Source of the DNA: Methanomassiliicoccus sp. UBA345
Lineage (GTDB): Archaea > Thermoplasmatota > Thermoplasmata > Methanomassiliicoccales > Methanomassiliicoccaceae
Assembly: GCA_002504525.1 (NCBI GenBank)
Contig: DATD01000031.1
Coordinates: 1-5,688, forward strand
DNA length: 5,688 nt
Direction of reading: 5' to 3'
Notes under the pieces: model-generated
Database searches by the model: none
Seen by the model: the letters and a program-made list of their open reading frames with translations, nothing else
What the model was told of the DNA's origin: nothing
Made by a program: the position numbers and the translations under genes
In this document: one piece after another, positions 4,984-5,688 of the stretch
Numbering within the stretch: position 1 is the first letter of the stretch
How the letters are laid out: each line of letters starts with the position of its first letter

Positions 4984-5688
4984 TCACAGTCCGTGAAGCG
5001 GGTCGCCGTCATGGCCGAGCCCCTCGTCCCGGCGGGAGATGACGCACGGCGGCTCCTCCACCTCCTCGCCATAGTGAACCTTCCACTTCCGGCACAGCCA
5101 TGACTGGAGCGTTCTGACGTCCTCCTCCGAGATATGCTTGAACCGGCCCTGCAGTCCGAGGTATTCTGTGACCGGTAGCATCTTCCTCGGCCGGTACGTG
5201 ACGCGCGGCACGCCGTTCTCGACCTCGTACAGCGTCCACATGCCCGTTTCAACGGCCAGTCGGTCGATCGATACGCCCTTGGAGGGCTCGATGCGCCATC
5301 CCGGCACGCAGGGGGTCAGGCAGTGCAGGAACCTGAAGCCGCTCATCGCCTTGGCCTTCTCCACCTTCTTCACGAAGTCGGTGAAGTGCGCCACCGACAG
5401 CGTGGCGACGTACGGCACGTCGTGCTGCGCTACGATGGCGGCGATGTCCTTCTTGAAACGGCGGTTGCCCTGCACCTCCAGCCCGGCCGGAGTGGTGGTC
5501 GTCCACGCCCCGAACGGAGTGGCCGAGGACCGCTGGATGCCGGTGTTCATGTACGCCTCGTTGTCAAGGCAGACGTATATGACATCCTCGTTCCGCTCCG
5601 CGGCGCCCGACAGCGCCTGCAGACCGATGTCGAAGGTCCCGCCGTCGCCGGCCATGCCCACGACGTTGGCGTCGATGCCGCGGCGGCG
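4984..5688 (-). CDS. porB: Pyruvate (2-oxoacid):ferredoxin oxidoreductase beta subunit, 5' end cut by window
   Basis: The 3' part (234 codons plus stop) of the thiamine diphosphate-binding beta subunit of pyruvate:ferredoxin oxidoreductase, which oxidatively decarboxylates pyruvate to acetyl-CoA, or runs in reverse, with ferredoxin as electron partner. The visible chain begins GIDANVVGMAGDGGTFDIG, where GDGG is the TPP/Mg-binding motif, and continues with LDNEAYMNTGIQRS (41-54 of the visible part), the other conserved cofactor-site segment. CLTPCVPGW contains the late Cys (127 visible) that is a [4Fe-4S] ligand in this family. WRIEPSKG, LAVETG and EYLGLQGRFKH also fit. The N-terminal CxxC cluster ligands and the true start lie off the right edge, and the GTG/ATG codons near 5655-5661 are internal. 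The por genes for the other subunits are expected upstream, beyond the window. A related VOR-type beta chain cannot be fully excluded. Confidence 0.92.
   Translation of the reverse strand, partial: RRRGIDANVVGMAGDGGTFDIGLQALSGAAERNEDVIYVCLDNEAYMNTGIQRSSATPFGAWTTTTPAGLEVQGNRRFKKDIAAIVAQHDVPYVATLSVAHFTDFVKKVEKAKAMSGFRFLHCLTPCVPGWRIEPSKGVSIDRLAVETGMWTLYEVENGVPRVTYRPRKMLPVTEYLGLQGRFKHISEEDVRTLQSWLCRKWKVHYGEEVEEPPCVISRRDEGLGHDGDPLHGL

Noticed and set aside
5653..5661. GTG/ATG as the true start of the PorB protein
   Set aside because: The frame remains open to the window edge and upstream codons encode the conserved GIDANVV segment before the TPP motif, so the gene is simply cut by the window.
1..5688. 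CRISPR array, tRNA or rRNA genes, toxin-antitoxin or defence systems
   Set aside because: No regularly spaced repeats, cloverleaf-like sequences, rRNA segments or matching proteins were seen. The right 5 kb is core translation and metabolism.

Overview
The window looks archaeal. It carries eL24, eS28, eL8-type L7Ae, an a/eIF5B-type initiation factor and a pyruvate:ferredoxin oxidoreductase beta chain, all on the minus strand and mostly in GC-rich DNA. The order rpl7ae - rps28e - rpl24e - ndk - infB is a familiar euryarchaeal arrangement. High GC, a lysine/alanine-rich tail on L24e and the mix of Shine-Dalgarno-led and apparently leaderless genes would suit a Thermoplasmata-type lineage such as Methanomassiliicoccales. 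That placement is inference from impression, not from a search.

Reading in the direction of transcription (right to left), the right edge holds the 3' part of porB (4984-5688, cut by the window). A metal-dependent TIM-barrel protein of the xylose isomerase/endonuclease IV superfamily follows 41 bp later (4154-4942). After a gap of about 170 bp comes the main translation operon. A TATA box near 4065 and a 5' leader precede rpl7ae (3609-3980), rps28e (3381-3596), rpl24e (3046-3375) and ndk (2589-3041), with gaps of only 4-12 bp. A GC hairpin plus pyrimidine tract (2553-2580) probably ends this unit. infB (686-2437) then has its own TATA-like box at the spacing expected for a leaderless mRNA, and T-tracts at 657-662 and 639-643 probably end it.

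The leftmost ~685 bp has no convincing intact gene. It starts AT-rich, contains two tight perfect hairpins (236-252 and 265-287), and then shows a chain of short plus-strand reading frames broken by stops and frame changes. A decayed mobile-element gene would explain this, but the evidence is weak.

The most interesting signal is in the rpl7ae leader. A perfect 6-bp hairpin is flanked on both sides by GA dinucleotides, immediately 3' of an exact box C heptamer and just upstream of the ribosome-binding site. That is the shape of a kink-turn, the RNA motif L7Ae itself binds, so the gene probably represses its own translation and perhaps that of the genes behind it. Other points worth a look are an Asp in place of one zinc-ligand Cys in L24e, an inverted repeat centred on the predicted rpl7ae transcription start, and a seven-codon mini-ORF whose UAG stop abuts the ATG of the TIM-barrel gene.
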